Assembly (NCBI RefSeq): GCF_900188105.1
Contig: NZ_FZNP01000004.1
Location: 372,001-436,000, forward strand
Direction: 5' to 3'
DNA length: 64,000 nt
Origin: Actinomadura mexicana
Lineage (GTDB): Bacteria > Actinomycetota > Actinomycetes > Streptosporangiales > Streptosporangiaceae
Shown here: positions 42,187 to 51,382 of the stretch, piece after piece
How positions within the stretch are numbered: position 1 is the first letter of the stretch
Layout of the letters: each line of letters begins with the position of its first letter
Translations under genes and position numbers: made by a program
The notes under the pieces: generated by a model
What the model saw: the letters and a program-made list of their open reading frames with translations, nothing else
Database searches by the model: none
Told to the model about the DNA's origin: nothing

Positions 42187-45027
42187 TCAGCGGCGGCGGG
42201 TGTGGGCGCGGGACCAGAGCGCCGCCCAGCCGCCGTGCGCCAGCCAGGACGCCGGGACGCGGAGACCGTGCTCGGCTATCTCGTCCCAGAACACGGCCGT
42301 GTCGCCGCCGAGCTCGCGGGCGGCGGGCAGAGCGCGCTGCCAGGGGCCCTCCTCGTCCTCCAGGGTCGTGGCCGGGAAGCCGGGGACGGTGGTGGTGCGC
42401 GGCGGCATGACGGGGACGAGGCCGATGTCCGGCGCGGCGCAGGTGGTGGCGACGGCGAGCGCGCACAGCGGCTGCTCGGCCGTCTGCTTGGCGAAGGCGC
42501 GGGCGATGACCGGGGCGTCCTGGAGCGCGAGGGCGCCGATCGCACGGCGGACGCGGCGCGCCACCAGGTCGAGGGAGTAGGCGTCGGCGACGTCGGGGCG
42601 CTTGACGAGCCTGCGCAGCGTCTTCGGCAGCGGCGGCTCGCCGAGCAGGAGCGGGAGGTGGTCGTAGCGGTCGCGCAGCGCCGGTTCGAGGGCGTCGAGC
42701 GCGGAGCGCAGGGGGCGGTGACCGGAGGCCGTCCAGAGCCGGACCAGATCGGTGGCGCCCTCGTCCAGGGCGCGGCCGACGGCCCCCGTGAGCTGCGGGC
42801 CGCCGAGGCGGCGCAACCGGGCGAGCGCGGCGTCCGGCCCCGTCCCGGCCACGGCGGCGAGGGCGCCGAGCGCCTCCGGGGCGGCCCGCGCGTACGACCG
42901 GAGCGCGAGCTCACCGAGGGCGGGCCCGGCCTCCTCGACGAGGCGGGGCGCGGCGCGCCGCCGGGCCGGACGCGCCGGCGGGAGCTCCTCCGGCGCCTGC
43001 GCGGTGTCGTCCTTGGCAGGGCCGGGGATCTCGGCGATCCAGGCGCGGAACCGCTGTTCGAGGGTCTCCTCCGGCGCGTCGTTGAACCTAGCCGCGATCT
43101 CGCTGACCCGCCAGCCGCGTGAGGCGGGCCGAAGCGGCATCAGTTCGGCGTTCACGACCAGCAGGCCGTCGGCGTCGTAGAGGCCCGCGAGACCGCTCCG
43201 GCCCTCCTTGGCCTCCTCGACGTAGGCCGGTCCGGCGATGCAGTTGCCCATGTAGTCCGCCCATTCGGCGACGTCCCGGGCGCTGTGGGCGATCTTGAGC
43301 CGGAGGCGGGTCCCGGGGACGGTCGCGCCGTCCAGGGCGGCGAGCGGCGCCGGGACGGCGAAGTCGCCGGTGAGGGCCTCGGCGATCGCGGTGGCCGACA
43401 TCAGACCCGCGGTGAGGGCCTCCCAGGTCCGGGGCGCCCGGGGCGGGACGCCGCCGAGCGCGACCAGCTGCGCCGCGCCGGAGACGGCGCCCATGAGCGA
43501 GTCGAGGCGCGGGGTCAGCGGCTCGCCGGCCGGCGGCGGGTCGTGGTCGTACCAGGGATCGCCGGTGCCGGGGGTGGGCTGCGCCCGCTCGTGCCCGTGC
43601 AGCCGGGCGAGGGCGTCGATCAGGTCGGCGTACCAGAGGAGGTCGGCGGCGGTCTCCACGGTCGCCGGGTCCTGACCGGGAGCGAGCCTGCGGCGCAGCG
43701 GCTCGGCGTCGCCCAGCATCGGCCCGCTCCACGGCGGGATGCCGTCCCATTCGGCCGGCGGACGGTCGTACCCGGCCGCCTCGCGCCAGCTCTCCAGACT
43801 GGGCGACCACTCGCGCAGAAGGTCGTCGTGGGTCCCGACCATGTCACCCATCAGACGCCCGATGTCCTCGAAGACGATGAGCGCGAAGTCGCGGGCGCAG
43901 GCCAGGCGCGGCCTGACATAGCCGGCGGTCTTGGCGTCCATCGGCCTGCCGGCGGCGAGCCTGCGCGCGAGGTCGCGGACGTAGGCGCCGGGACGCGCGG
44001 GGAGGCCGGTGAGCCCCGGCACGCGCCGCGCCGCCTTCCCGGCGGCCCAGTCGGGCATCAGGGACGCGGCCGCGCGCAGCACCGGGGCCGACCGCTCGAG
44101 GCCGTCCTCCAGGCCGTGGTCGGCGACGGCCACGGCGGTCCGGAGCAGCGCGGTGGCGGCGATCGCGTCCGCGAAGGCGCGCTGGAGGCGCTCGTGCCAG
44201 TACCAGCGGCCGGGGGTCCAGCGGGCGATGTCGGCGAGCGAGGGGTTCTCGTCGCTCAGGTCCATGCGGACCTGCCACACGATGTGCTCGTCGTCGTTGT
44301 GGCGGCGGCGCGCGCGCAGGTCCTCGAGCCGGTCGCGGCGGCTCTGCGTGGCCAGCCGCGCCTCCCTCCGGGCGAGCCCGGTCCGGTGCTCGGCGACCCG
44401 CTCCCACAGGTCCAGGATCAGCGCGAGCCTGCGGGGCGCGGGCACCGGCCCGAGCACCTGCCGCAGGTACCCCGCGAGCACGGACGGCGATCCGCCCGGG
44501 GTGAGGTCGACGCCTCCGGGCGCCTCCAGGGCGAGCACCTGCTCGATCTGCTCCGGGCCGAGGACGTCGCTGGCCGCGGACGCCAGGTGCAGCGCCGCCC
44601 AGCGCCCCTCCTCGGCGGCCCGCCCCGCGGCCGCGCCGACCCGCTTGGTGACCGCGGGCCCGAAGAGCGCGACGAGCACCCCGGCCCGCTCGCCGAGGCG
44701 GTGCGCGCCGTGGAGGCCGACCGCCCGGAGCGCGGCCAGAACGGCGTCCCGCTGGTCCCCGCGCGCCCCGTCCAGCCGCGCGGAACGGAATCCGCCGCCG
44801 AGGTCGACGCCCGCTCCGGCCGCGACGGCGCCTCCGTCGGCGACGAGCAGCGTGAGCTTGCGCACCGCGTCCGCCACGTCGTCGGCCGGAGCCTCCTCGG
44901 GTCCCAGCGCGACGGGTGTCCCCGGCCGCGCGTCCACCCGGTCCAGGAGCCGCTGCGGTCCGGAGGGACGGGCGATCCAGGCATGGCGCCCGGACGCCAC
45001 CACTCCCCCAGAAAGCCGGATCTTCAT
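42187..45027 (-). CDS. Large protein with PcfJ-like module, function unknown
   Basis: The 946-residue protein has no signal peptide or membrane helix. Most of it is Ala/Leu/Arg-rich and probably helical. About residues 600-700 (KIAHSARDVAEWADYMGNCI, AGPAYVEEAKEGRSGLAGLY, NAELMPLRPASRGWRVSEIA, ARFNDAPEETLEQRFRAWI) resemble the PcfJ-like family, whose core is a HCVG..Y...... followed by strands and a conserved N. The Cys is kept in GNC. PcfJ was named from conjugative plasmids, but its activity is not established. Of three close ATGs (45027, 45036, 45039), 45027 gives the best spacing from GGGAGG. It is divergent from an FAD oxidoreductase gene across 79 bases. Nothing nearby explains its role. 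Confidence 0.75.
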   Translation of the reverse strand: MKIRLSGGVVASGRHAWIARPSGPQRLLDRVDARPGTPVALGPEEAPADDVADAVRKLTLLVADGGAVAAGAGVDLGGGFRSARLDGARGDQRDAVLAALRAVGLHGAHRLGERAGVLVALFGPAVTKRVGAAAGRAAEEGRWAALHLASAASDVLGPEQIEQVLALEAPGGVDLTPGGSPSVLAGYLRQVLGPVPAPRRLALILDLWERVAEHRTGLARREARLATQSRRDRLEDLRARRRHNDDEHIVWQVRMDLSDENPSLADIARWTPGRWYWHERLQRAFADAIAATALLRTAVAVADHGLEDGLERSAPVLRAAASLMPDWAAGKAARRVPGLTGLPARPGAYVRDLARRLAAGRPMDAKTAGYVRPRLACARDFALIVFEDIGRLMGDMVGTHDDLLREWSPSLESWREAAGYDRPPAEWDGIPPWSGPMLGDAEPLRRRLAPGQDPATVETAADLLWYADLIDALARLHGHERAQPTPGTGDPWYDHDPPPAGEPLTPRLDSLMGAVSGAAQLVALGGVPPRAPRTWEALTAGLMSATAIAEALTGDFAVPAPLAALDGATVPGTRLRLKIAHSARDVAEWADYMGNCIAGPAYVEEAKEGRSGLAGLYDADGLLVVNAELMPLRPASRGWRVSEIAARFNDAPEETLEQRFRAWIAEIPGPAKDDTAQAPEELPPARPARRRAAPRLVEEAGPALGELALRSYARAAPEALGALAAVAGTGPDAALARLRRLGGPQLTGAVGRALDEGATDLVRLWTASGHRPLRSALDALEPALRDRYDHLPLLLGEPPLPKTLRRLVKRPDVADAYSLDLVARRVRRAIGALALQDAPVIARAFAKQTAEQPLCALAVATTCAAPDIGLVPVMPPRTTTVPGFPATTLEDEEGPWQRALPAARELGGDTAVFWDEIAEHGLRVPASWLAHGGWAALWSRAHTRRR

Positions 45028-45106
45028 CCGCCCCATCATCCTCCCGGCGGCCGAACCGGCCAACGGATTTCCCCGCATCCGGAGACCCGTGTGGTTTTCT
45101 GTGGGC

Positions 45107-46585
45107 ATGTACGACGTGATCATCGCGGGCGGCGGGCACAACGGCCTGGTCGCGGCCGCCTACCTGGCGCGCGCCGGCAGGCGCGTGCTGGTGCTGGAGC
45201 GGCTCGGGCACTTCGGCGGGCTGGCGGTCTCGGCGCGCGTCTTCCCCGGCGTGGACGCGCGGCTCTCGCGGTACTCCTACCTGGTGAGCCTGCTTCCGTC
45301 ACGGATCGTCCGGGACCTCGGCCTGCGCGTCGAACTGCGCGGCCGGCGGTTCGCCTCGTACACGCCGGTCGGCGACGGCGGCCTGCTGATCGACAACGGG
45401 GACCCCGCGCGGACGGCGGCGTCCCTCAAGGCCGACGCCGGCGCCTGGCGCCGGTTCTACGCGATGGCCGGGCACGTCGCCGAACGCGTCGCGCCGACCC
45501 TGCTGGAGCCGCTGCGCGACCGCGCGGAACTCCGGGACGCGGTGGACGACCGCGAGGCGTGGCGCGACCTGTTCGAGCGGCCCATCGGGGACGTCGTGGA
45601 CGAGCGCTTCACCGACGACACCGTGCGCGGCGTCGTCCTCACCGACGCGCTGATCGGCACGTTCGCCGACACCTGCGACCCCGCACTGCTGGCCAACCGG
45701 TGCCTCCTCTACCACGTCATCGGGAACGGGACCGGCGACTGGAACGTGCCGGTCGGCGGCATGGGCGCGGTGGCCGGGGCCCTGGCCGACGCCGCCCGCG
45801 CCGCCGGGGCCGAGCTGCGCTCGGGCATGGAGGTCCTGCACGTCGACCCGGCCGGAGAGGTGACGTTCCGGGACGCGGACGGCGCCGAGCACGCCGTCTC
45901 GGCCAGGTGGGTGCTGGTCAACATGCCGCGAGAGGGTTCCGCCGAGGGGTCGCAGCTGAAGGTGAACATGGTGCTCTCGCGGCTGCCGCGGCTGCGCGAC
46001 CCGTCCGTCCGGCCGGAGGAGGCGTTCGCGGGCACCTTCCACATCAACGAGAGCCGGGAGCAGATCGACAGGGCCTATCGCGAAGCCCGCGACGGGCGGG
46101 TTCCGGCCGTCCCGCCCGCCGAGGTGTACTGCCATTCGCTGACCGATCCCTCCATCCTCGGACCGGAACTGCGGGAGGCCGGGGCGCACACCCTGACGCT
46201 GTTCGGCCTGCACATGCCGGCGCGGCTGTTCCGGGCGGACCCCGACGGGTCGCGCGCCGCGGCGCTGCGCGCGACGCTGGCGTCCTTCGACGCGGTGCTC
46301 GCCGAGCCGATCGAGGACTGCCTCCTGCGCGCCCCGGACGGCACGCCGTGCCTGGAGGCGAGCACGCCCGTCGACCTGGAGAACGCGGTCGGCCTCCCGG
46401 GCGGCCACATCTTCCACCGCGACCTGTCGTGGCCGTTCGCGGAGGCGGCCGGGGAACGCGGGCGGTGGGGCGTCGAGACCGAGCACCCGCGCGTGCTGCT
46501 CTGCGGGGCGGGCGCCAGGCGGGGCGGAGGCGTCAGCGGGATCCCGGGCCACAACGCGGCCCGCGCCGTCCTGGACGCCGGCTAG
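45107..46585 (+). CDS. FAD oxidoreductase, phytoene-desaturase/PYROXD2-like
   Basis: This 492-residue flavoprotein has the dinucleotide motif DVIIAGGGHNGLVAAAYLAR at 3-22, ERLGHFGGLAVSARVFPG after it, and LLYHVIGNGTGDWNVPVGGM near 215 (family: VPxGGMG). The C-terminal block LLCGAGARRGGGVSGIPGHN binds FAD. These are the marks of PYROXD2/CrtI-like amine or carotenoid oxidoreductases; the substrate is unknown. No carotenoid gene lies beside it. Its stop overlaps that of the convergent monooxygenase through CTAG. Confidence 0.85.
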   Translation: MYDVIIAGGGHNGLVAAAYLARAGRRVLVLERLGHFGGLAVSARVFPGVDARLSRYSYLVSLLPSRIVRDLGLRVELRGRRFASYTPVGDGGLLIDNGDPARTAASLKADAGAWRRFYAMAGHVAERVAPTLLEPLRDRAELRDAVDDREAWRDLFERPIGDVVDERFTDDTVRGVVLTDALIGTFADTCDPALLANRCLLYHVIGNGTGDWNVPVGGMGAVAGALADAARAAGAELRSGMEVLHVDPAGEVTFRDADGAEHAVSARWVLVNMPREGSAEGSQLKVNMVLSRLPRLRDPSVRPEEAFAGTFHINESREQIDRAYREARDGRVPAVPPAEVYCHSLTDPSILGPELREAGAHTLTLFGLHMPARLFRADPDGSRAAALRATLASFDAVLAEPIEDCLLRAPDGTPCLEASTPVDLENAVGLPGGHIFHRDLSWPFAEAAGERGRWGVETEHPRVLLCGAGARRGGGVSGIPGHNAARAVLDAG

Positions 46586-48126
46586 GAGCGCCCGCAGGCG
46601 CGGTGCAGGGCCGCGACCGCCGCCGCGGGGTCGTAGGACGGCAGCACGGCGGCCAGATGGCCGTCCGGGCGGACGATGTGCACCGTGTCCGGGCCGGCGT
46701 CCAGGGCCGTCCGCAGCACCCCGTCGGCGTCGATGGAGTCCAGCGCGTGGATCTGGTGCGGTATGTCCGTCGGCAGCCTCCCGCCGCGCACGCCCTGGGT
46801 GAGCACCACGAACCGCGTGCCGAACAGGCGGCGCAGGCGGGTCGGCTCGCCGTCCACGACGCACGGGCCGTCCGGGCAGAGGACGCCCGGCAGCGGCGGG
46901 CGGACGAGCCCGGGACCGCGCGGGAAGTCCTCCACCGGCCCGGCCGGTGTCGTCAGCGGCGACTCCAGGTACCAGTACGGCTCGGCGAGCCTGCCCGAGT
47001 CGATGATCGTGCGGGGGTCCGGGTGCGTCCGGGCCGCCTCCAGGGACTCCAGCCGCCGCGCCCGCTGCCGCGGGGTCTGCGGGACGAGGAACTCCATCGT
47101 CCGCGTGGTCACCCGCAGGTTCTCCCCGGCGGCGGCCCGTCGCTCGGCGTCGTAGCTGCGCAGCAGCGCGGGCGGGGCCCAGCCGTGCCGGACGAACGCG
47201 AGCTTCCAGGCGAGGTTCTCCGCGTCCTGCAAGCCGGAGTTCAGGCCGCGGGCGCCGAAGGGCGCGTAGACGTGGGCGGCGTCCCCGGCCAGGAACGCGC
47301 GGCCGGACGCGAACGCCGCCGCGCACCGCTCGTGGAACCGGTACACGGTGGCCCACACGACCTCGTACGGGGCGTCCCCGGTGATCCTGCGGATGCGGGC
47401 GTCCAGCGCGCCCGACCCGCGCTCGGCGTCGAGGTCGTGGTCGGCGGGGACCTGCCAGTCGATGCGCCACGTCCCGTCCGGGCACTGGTGGACCAGGACC
47501 TGGCGCCCGGGGTTCCAGTCGGGGTCGAAGAAGAACCGCCGCTCGCTCGGGAACGGCAGGTCCGCCCTGATGTCGCAGATGAGGAACCGGTCGGTGAAGG
47601 TGCGGCCGGGGAAGCCGATGCCGAGCAGGTCCCGGACGGCGCTGTGCCCGCCGTCCGCGCCGACCAGATGGGTGCCGCGCACGGTGGCCCCGGCGTCGGC
47701 CTCGACCCCGTCCCCGTCCTGGCGCAGCCCGGTGACGCGATGCCCGTACCGGATCTCCACCAGCGGTTCGGCGGCGGCGAGGTCCCGCAGCCGCGCCTCC
47801 ACCTCCGCCTGGGAGATGTTGATCCAGGGCGGCACTGCGCCGCGCCCGGCGTCGGGGAAGGTGACGGCGAACAACTCGTCCCCGCGGTAGTAGGTGCGGC
47901 CGGTCGTCCACGTCACCCCGCGCGCGATCATCGGTTCGGCGCACCCGACCCGGTCGAGCACGTCGAGGACGTCCCGCTGGAAGCAGATCGCCCGGGACCC
48001 GGACGGGTCGCGGCGGGCGGCGGCCTCCAGCACCACGGACGGCACGCCGTGCCGGGCCAGGAGCAGCGCCGTGACCAGGCCGACGGGTCCCGCCCCCACG
48101 ACGACGACCGGTTCGCTGCCCCTCAC
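46582..48126 (-). CDS. FAD-dependent aromatic monooxygenase (MhpA/PheA type)
   Basis: The 514-residue class A flavin hydroxylase has PVVVVGAGPVGLVTALLLAR at 6-25 (GxGxxG), HLVGADGGHSAVRDLLGIG near 155 (DG motif) and FLAGDAAHVYAPFGARGLNSG near 275 (GD motif). A thioredoxin-like C-terminal domain (GVLCPDGPCVVDGEPTRLRR, then FVVLTQGV) is typical of 3-(3-hydroxyphenyl)propionate- and phenol-type enzymes. The substrate is likely aromatic. It follows ppa by 12 bases on the same strand and may be carried on the polA-ppa transcript, although functionally unrelated. Confidence 0.9.
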   Translation of the reverse strand: MRGSEPVVVVGAGPVGLVTALLLARHGVPSVVLEAAARRDPSGSRAICFQRDVLDVLDRVGCAEPMIARGVTWTTGRTYYRGDELFAVTFPDAGRGAVPPWINISQAEVEARLRDLAAAEPLVEIRYGHRVTGLRQDGDGVEADAGATVRGTHLVGADGGHSAVRDLLGIGFPGRTFTDRFLICDIRADLPFPSERRFFFDPDWNPGRQVLVHQCPDGTWRIDWQVPADHDLDAERGSGALDARIRRITGDAPYEVVWATVYRFHERCAAAFASGRAFLAGDAAHVYAPFGARGLNSGLQDAENLAWKLAFVRHGWAPPALLRSYDAERRAAAGENLRVTTRTMEFLVPQTPRQRARRLESLEAARTHPDPRTIIDSGRLAEPYWYLESPLTTPAGPVEDFPRGPGLVRPPLPGVLCPDGPCVVDGEPTRLRRLFGTRFVVLTQGVRGGRLPTDIPHQIHALDSIDADGVLRTALDAGPDTVHIVRPDGHLAAVLPSYDPAAAVAALHRACGRS

Positions 48127-48138
48127 GCGTCCACCTGA

Positions 48139-48639
48139 TCACGTCGCGGCGTTCCCGGCCACCTCCCGTGCGCGCTCGGCGGCCCGCTCGATCGTCCGGT
48201 CGGCGACCCGCCGGTCCTGCCAGCCGCGCACGTCGGTGCCCTTGCCGGGCTCCAGGCTCTTGTAGATGTCGAAGAAGTGCGCGATCTCGTCGAGGATGTG
48301 CTCGTGGACGTCCCGCAGGTCGCGGATCCCGGCGTAGCGGACGTCCCCGGCCGGCACCGCGAGGATCTTGGCGTCAGGGCCGCCCTCGTCGTGCATCCAG
48401 AACACCCCGACGCTGCGCACTTCGACCACGCACCCGGGGAAGGTGGGCTCCTCCAGCAGCACCATCGAGTCCAGCGGGTCGCCGTCCTCGGCGCAGGTGT
48501 CCGGGATGTAGCCGTAGTCCAGCGGATACTGCGTCGAGGTGAACAGCATCCGGTCGAGCCGGATGCGGCCGAGCCGGTGGTCCATCTCGTACTTGTTGCG
48601 CGATCCCCGGGGGATCTCGACGATCATGTCGATCTCCAT
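48139..48639 (-). CDS. ppa: Inorganic pyrophosphatase
   Basis: The 166-residue family I enzyme hydrolyses pyrophosphate to phosphate, driving biosynthesis. EIPRGSRNKYEMDH, PLDYGYIPDTCAEDGDPLDS (the D-x-D-x-x-D metal site in EDGDPLD) and DPLDSMVLLEEPTFPGC are at the expected places; KILAVPAGD and DEIAHFFDIYKSLEPGK complete the active site. The length is normal. GGGAGG precedes the ATG. It lies 46 bases after polA and 12 before the monooxygenase gene. Confidence 0.96.
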   Translation of the reverse strand: MEIDMIVEIPRGSRNKYEMDHRLGRIRLDRMLFTSTQYPLDYGYIPDTCAEDGDPLDSMVLLEEPTFPGCVVEVRSVGVFWMHDEGGPDAKILAVPAGDVRYAGIRDLRDVHEHILDEIAHFFDIYKSLEPGKGTDVRGWQDRRVADRTIERAAERAREVAGNAAT

Positions 48640-48685
48640 GAATCCCTCCCCAGGGGAGCACTACCCCAGGAGTGGCCCGGCCACG

Positions 48686-51319
48686 TCAGTGGGCGGCGGC
48701 GTTCCAGTCGGGGCCGGCGCCGACGGCGACCTCCAGGCCGACCGCGAGCGGGTAGGCCGTCGTCATCCCGGTGCGGACGATCTCCCGCACCGCGTCGGCC
48801 TCGCCGGGCGCCACCTCCAGGACGATCTCGTCGTGCACCTGGAGCAGCAGGCGGCTGGCCAGCCCGGCGGCGGTGAGCGCCTCGTCCACCCGCAGCATCG
48901 CGATCTTGACGATGTCCGCGGCGGAGCCCTGGACCGGGGCGTTCAGCGCCATCCGCTCGGCCGTCTCGCGGCGCTGCCGGTTGTCGCTGTTCAGATGGGG
49001 CAGGTAGCGGCGGCGGCCGAGGACCGTGCGGGTGTAGCCGGTGGCCCGGGCCTCGGCGACGACGTGGTCGAGGTAGTCGCGGACGCCGCCGAGCCGCTCG
49101 AAGTAGGCGTCCATCAGCGGGCGTGCCTCGGCCACCGGGACGCCGAGCTGCTTGGCCAGGCCGAACGCCGAAAGCCCGTAGGCCAGCCCGTACGACATCG
49201 CCTTGATCTTGCGGCGCATGTCCGGGGTGACGGCCTGCGGGCGGGCGCCGAAGACCTGCGCGGCCATCGTGGTGTGCAGGTCCTCGCCGGACTCGAACGC
49301 CGCCAGCAGCGTGGGGTCCTGCGACAGGTGCGCCATGACGCGCAGTTCGAGCTGGCCGTAGTCGGCCGTCATCAGCGACGCGTAGCCCTCGCCGGGCGTG
49401 AACGCGCGGCGGATGCGCCGCCCCTCCTCCGTCCGGATGGGGATGACCTGCAGGTTCGGGTCGGCGGAGCTGAGCCGGCCGGTCGCGGCGACGGTCTGCT
49501 GGAAGCTCGTGTGGATGCGGCCGTCGGCGCCGATCTCCCGGATGAGCCCGGCGACCGTGGAGCGCAGCCGCGCCTGGTCGCGGTGGCGCAGCAGGGTCTG
49601 CGGCAGGCCGTTGTCGGTCCGCGTGGCCAGCCAGGTCAGCGCGTCCAGGTCGGTGGAGTACCCCGACTTGATCTTCTTGGTCCGCGGCAGGTCGAGCTCG
49701 CCGAACAGCACCTCCTGGAGCTGCTTGGTCGAGCCGGGGTTGAAGCGCCGCCCGGCGATCTCGGCGGCCTCGTCGGCGGCGCGCTCCATCCCGGCGGAGA
49801 AGTACCGTTCCAGCTCGTGCAGGAGACCCGCGTCGACGTGCACGCCGGCGCGCTCGGCGCGGGCGAGCAGGCGCGACAGCGGCAGCTCGACGTCCCGCAG
49901 GACCTCGTCCATGCCCGTGGACGCCAGGTCGGCGGCGAACACGCCGGCGAGGTCGAGGACGGCGCGGGCGCTCAGCATCAGCCCGGCCGCGCCCTCGGCG
50001 GACGGGCGGCGCCCGAGATGGCGGCCCGCGAGGTCGGCGATCCCGTAGGCGGCCAGGCCCGGCAGCAGGAGGTAGGCGGCCATCGCGGTGTCGGTGGCGA
50101 TCCCGTCGAGGTGCCAGCCGCGCTCGCCGAACACGCGCAGCAGCGACTTCACGTCGTGCAGCGCCTTGGGCCGGCCGGGGTCGGCCAGCCAGGCGGCGAA
50201 GGCCCGCTCGTCCTTCGCGGAGAGGCCGGACGGCTCGAACGACGCCGCGTTCCCCTCGCCGGTGGCCAGCGCGATCCGCTCGATGTCGCCCGCGCCGCGC
50301 GCCCACGTGCAGTCGGCGGCCAGCCCGGTCAGGCCGGTCGCGTGCGACCCCAGCCAGCCGGCCAGCTCGTCCGGCCCCAGCTCCCGTCCCCGGACGGGCT
50401 CCGGCTCGGCGTCCTCCGGCGGACGTCCGCCGCCCGGGTCCGCCGCGAACAGGCGCTGCCTGAGGCTGGCGTTGCGGAACTCCAGCTCGTCCAGCAGGGA
50501 GGTGAAGGCGGTCAGGTCGTAAGGGCGCCGCCGCAGGTCGGCGGGCGCCACCGGGAGGTCCAGGTCGCGCACGAGCTCGGTCAGCCGCCGGTTGAGCGCG
50601 ACCGTGCCGGCGGCGGCGCGCAGCCTCTCGCCCGCCTTGCCCTTCACCTCGCCGGCGTTCTCCAGCAGGACCTCCAGCGAGCCGTGGTCGCGGACCCACC
50701 TGGCGGCGGTCTTCTCCCCGATGCCGGGGATGCTCGGCAGGTTGTCGGACGGGTCGCCGCGCAGCGCCGCGAAGTCGGGGTACTGCGCCGGAGTGAGCCC
50801 GTAACGCTCCTCGACCTCGCCGGGCGTGTACCGGATCATCTCCGACGCCGTCCGGTAGAAGTACAGGACGGTGACGTCGTCGCTGACGAGCTGGAGCACG
50901 TCCCGGTCGCCGGTGACGATCAGCACGTCCATGCCGTCCGCCTCCGCCGTCGTCGCCAGCGTCGCGATGACGTCGTCGGCCTCGTAGCCGGGCGCCCGCA
51001 GCACCGGCACGCTCATCGCCGCGAGGAGCCGGTCCAGGACCGGCAGCTGGCTGCCGAACTCCCGGGGCGAACGCGCCCGGGTGGCCTTGTAGTCGGGGAA
51101 CGCCTCGGTGCGGAACGTCTGCCGGGAGACGTCGAACGCGACGGCCGCGTGCGTGGGGCGCTCGTCCCGCAGCACGTTGGCGAGCATGTTCGCGAACCCG
51201 TACACGACGTTGGTCGGCTGCCCGGAGGTGGTGGTGAAGTTCTCGACCGGCAGCGCGTAGAACGCCCGGTAGGCCAGCGAGTGGCCGTCCAGGAGCAGGA
51301 GGCGGGGCCGGTCCGTCAT
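48686..51319 (-). CDS. polA: DNA polymerase I
   Basis: The 877-residue repair and Okazaki-fragment polymerase has a 5' nuclease domain at 1-300 (LLLLDGHSLAYRAFYALP, YEADDVIATLA, IVTGDRDVLQLV, GIGEKTAARWV). The middle region (about 300-480) lacks the DEDD residues of a proofreading exonuclease, as is usual in actinobacteria. The family A polymerase domain has motif A MTADYGQLELRVMAHLSQDP, motif B RRKIKAMSYGLAYGLSAFG and motif C LLLQVHDEIVLEV. It starts at 51319, divergent from the LLM gene across 63 bases. Confidence 0.97.
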   Translation of the reverse strand: MTDRPRLLLLDGHSLAYRAFYALPVENFTTTSGQPTNVVYGFANMLANVLRDERPTHAAVAFDVSRQTFRTEAFPDYKATRARSPREFGSQLPVLDRLLAAMSVPVLRAPGYEADDVIATLATTAEADGMDVLIVTGDRDVLQLVSDDVTVLYFYRTASEMIRYTPGEVEERYGLTPAQYPDFAALRGDPSDNLPSIPGIGEKTAARWVRDHGSLEVLLENAGEVKGKAGERLRAAAGTVALNRRLTELVRDLDLPVAPADLRRRPYDLTAFTSLLDELEFRNASLRQRLFAADPGGGRPPEDAEPEPVRGRELGPDELAGWLGSHATGLTGLAADCTWARGAGDIERIALATGEGNAASFEPSGLSAKDERAFAAWLADPGRPKALHDVKSLLRVFGERGWHLDGIATDTAMAAYLLLPGLAAYGIADLAGRHLGRRPSAEGAAGLMLSARAVLDLAGVFAADLASTGMDEVLRDVELPLSRLLARAERAGVHVDAGLLHELERYFSAGMERAADEAAEIAGRRFNPGSTKQLQEVLFGELDLPRTKKIKSGYSTDLDALTWLATRTDNGLPQTLLRHRDQARLRSTVAGLIREIGADGRIHTSFQQTVAATGRLSSADPNLQVIPIRTEEGRRIRRAFTPGEGYASLMTADYGQLELRVMAHLSQDPTLLAAFESGEDLHTTMAAQVFGARPQAVTPDMRRKIKAMSYGLAYGLSAFGLAKQLGVPVAEARPLMDAYFERLGGVRDYLDHVVAEARATGYTRTVLGRRRYLPHLNSDNRQRRETAERMALNAPVQGSAADIVKIAMLRVDEALTAAGLASRLLLQVHDEIVLEVAPGEADAVREIVRTGMTTAYPLAVGLEVAVGAGPDWNAAAH

Positions 51320-51382
51320 GTGTCACATCCTCGCAGGCGGGGTACCGGGCAAGGAACCGGCGGAGGGGGTGTTGGCGACGGC

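Noticed and set aside
43285..48138. A 1617-codon open frame on the plus strand
   Set aside because: It runs antisense or out of frame through four well-supported genes (PcfJ-like, two FAD enzymes, end at ppa). It has no domain-like sequence; long shadow frames are expected with extreme third-position GC.
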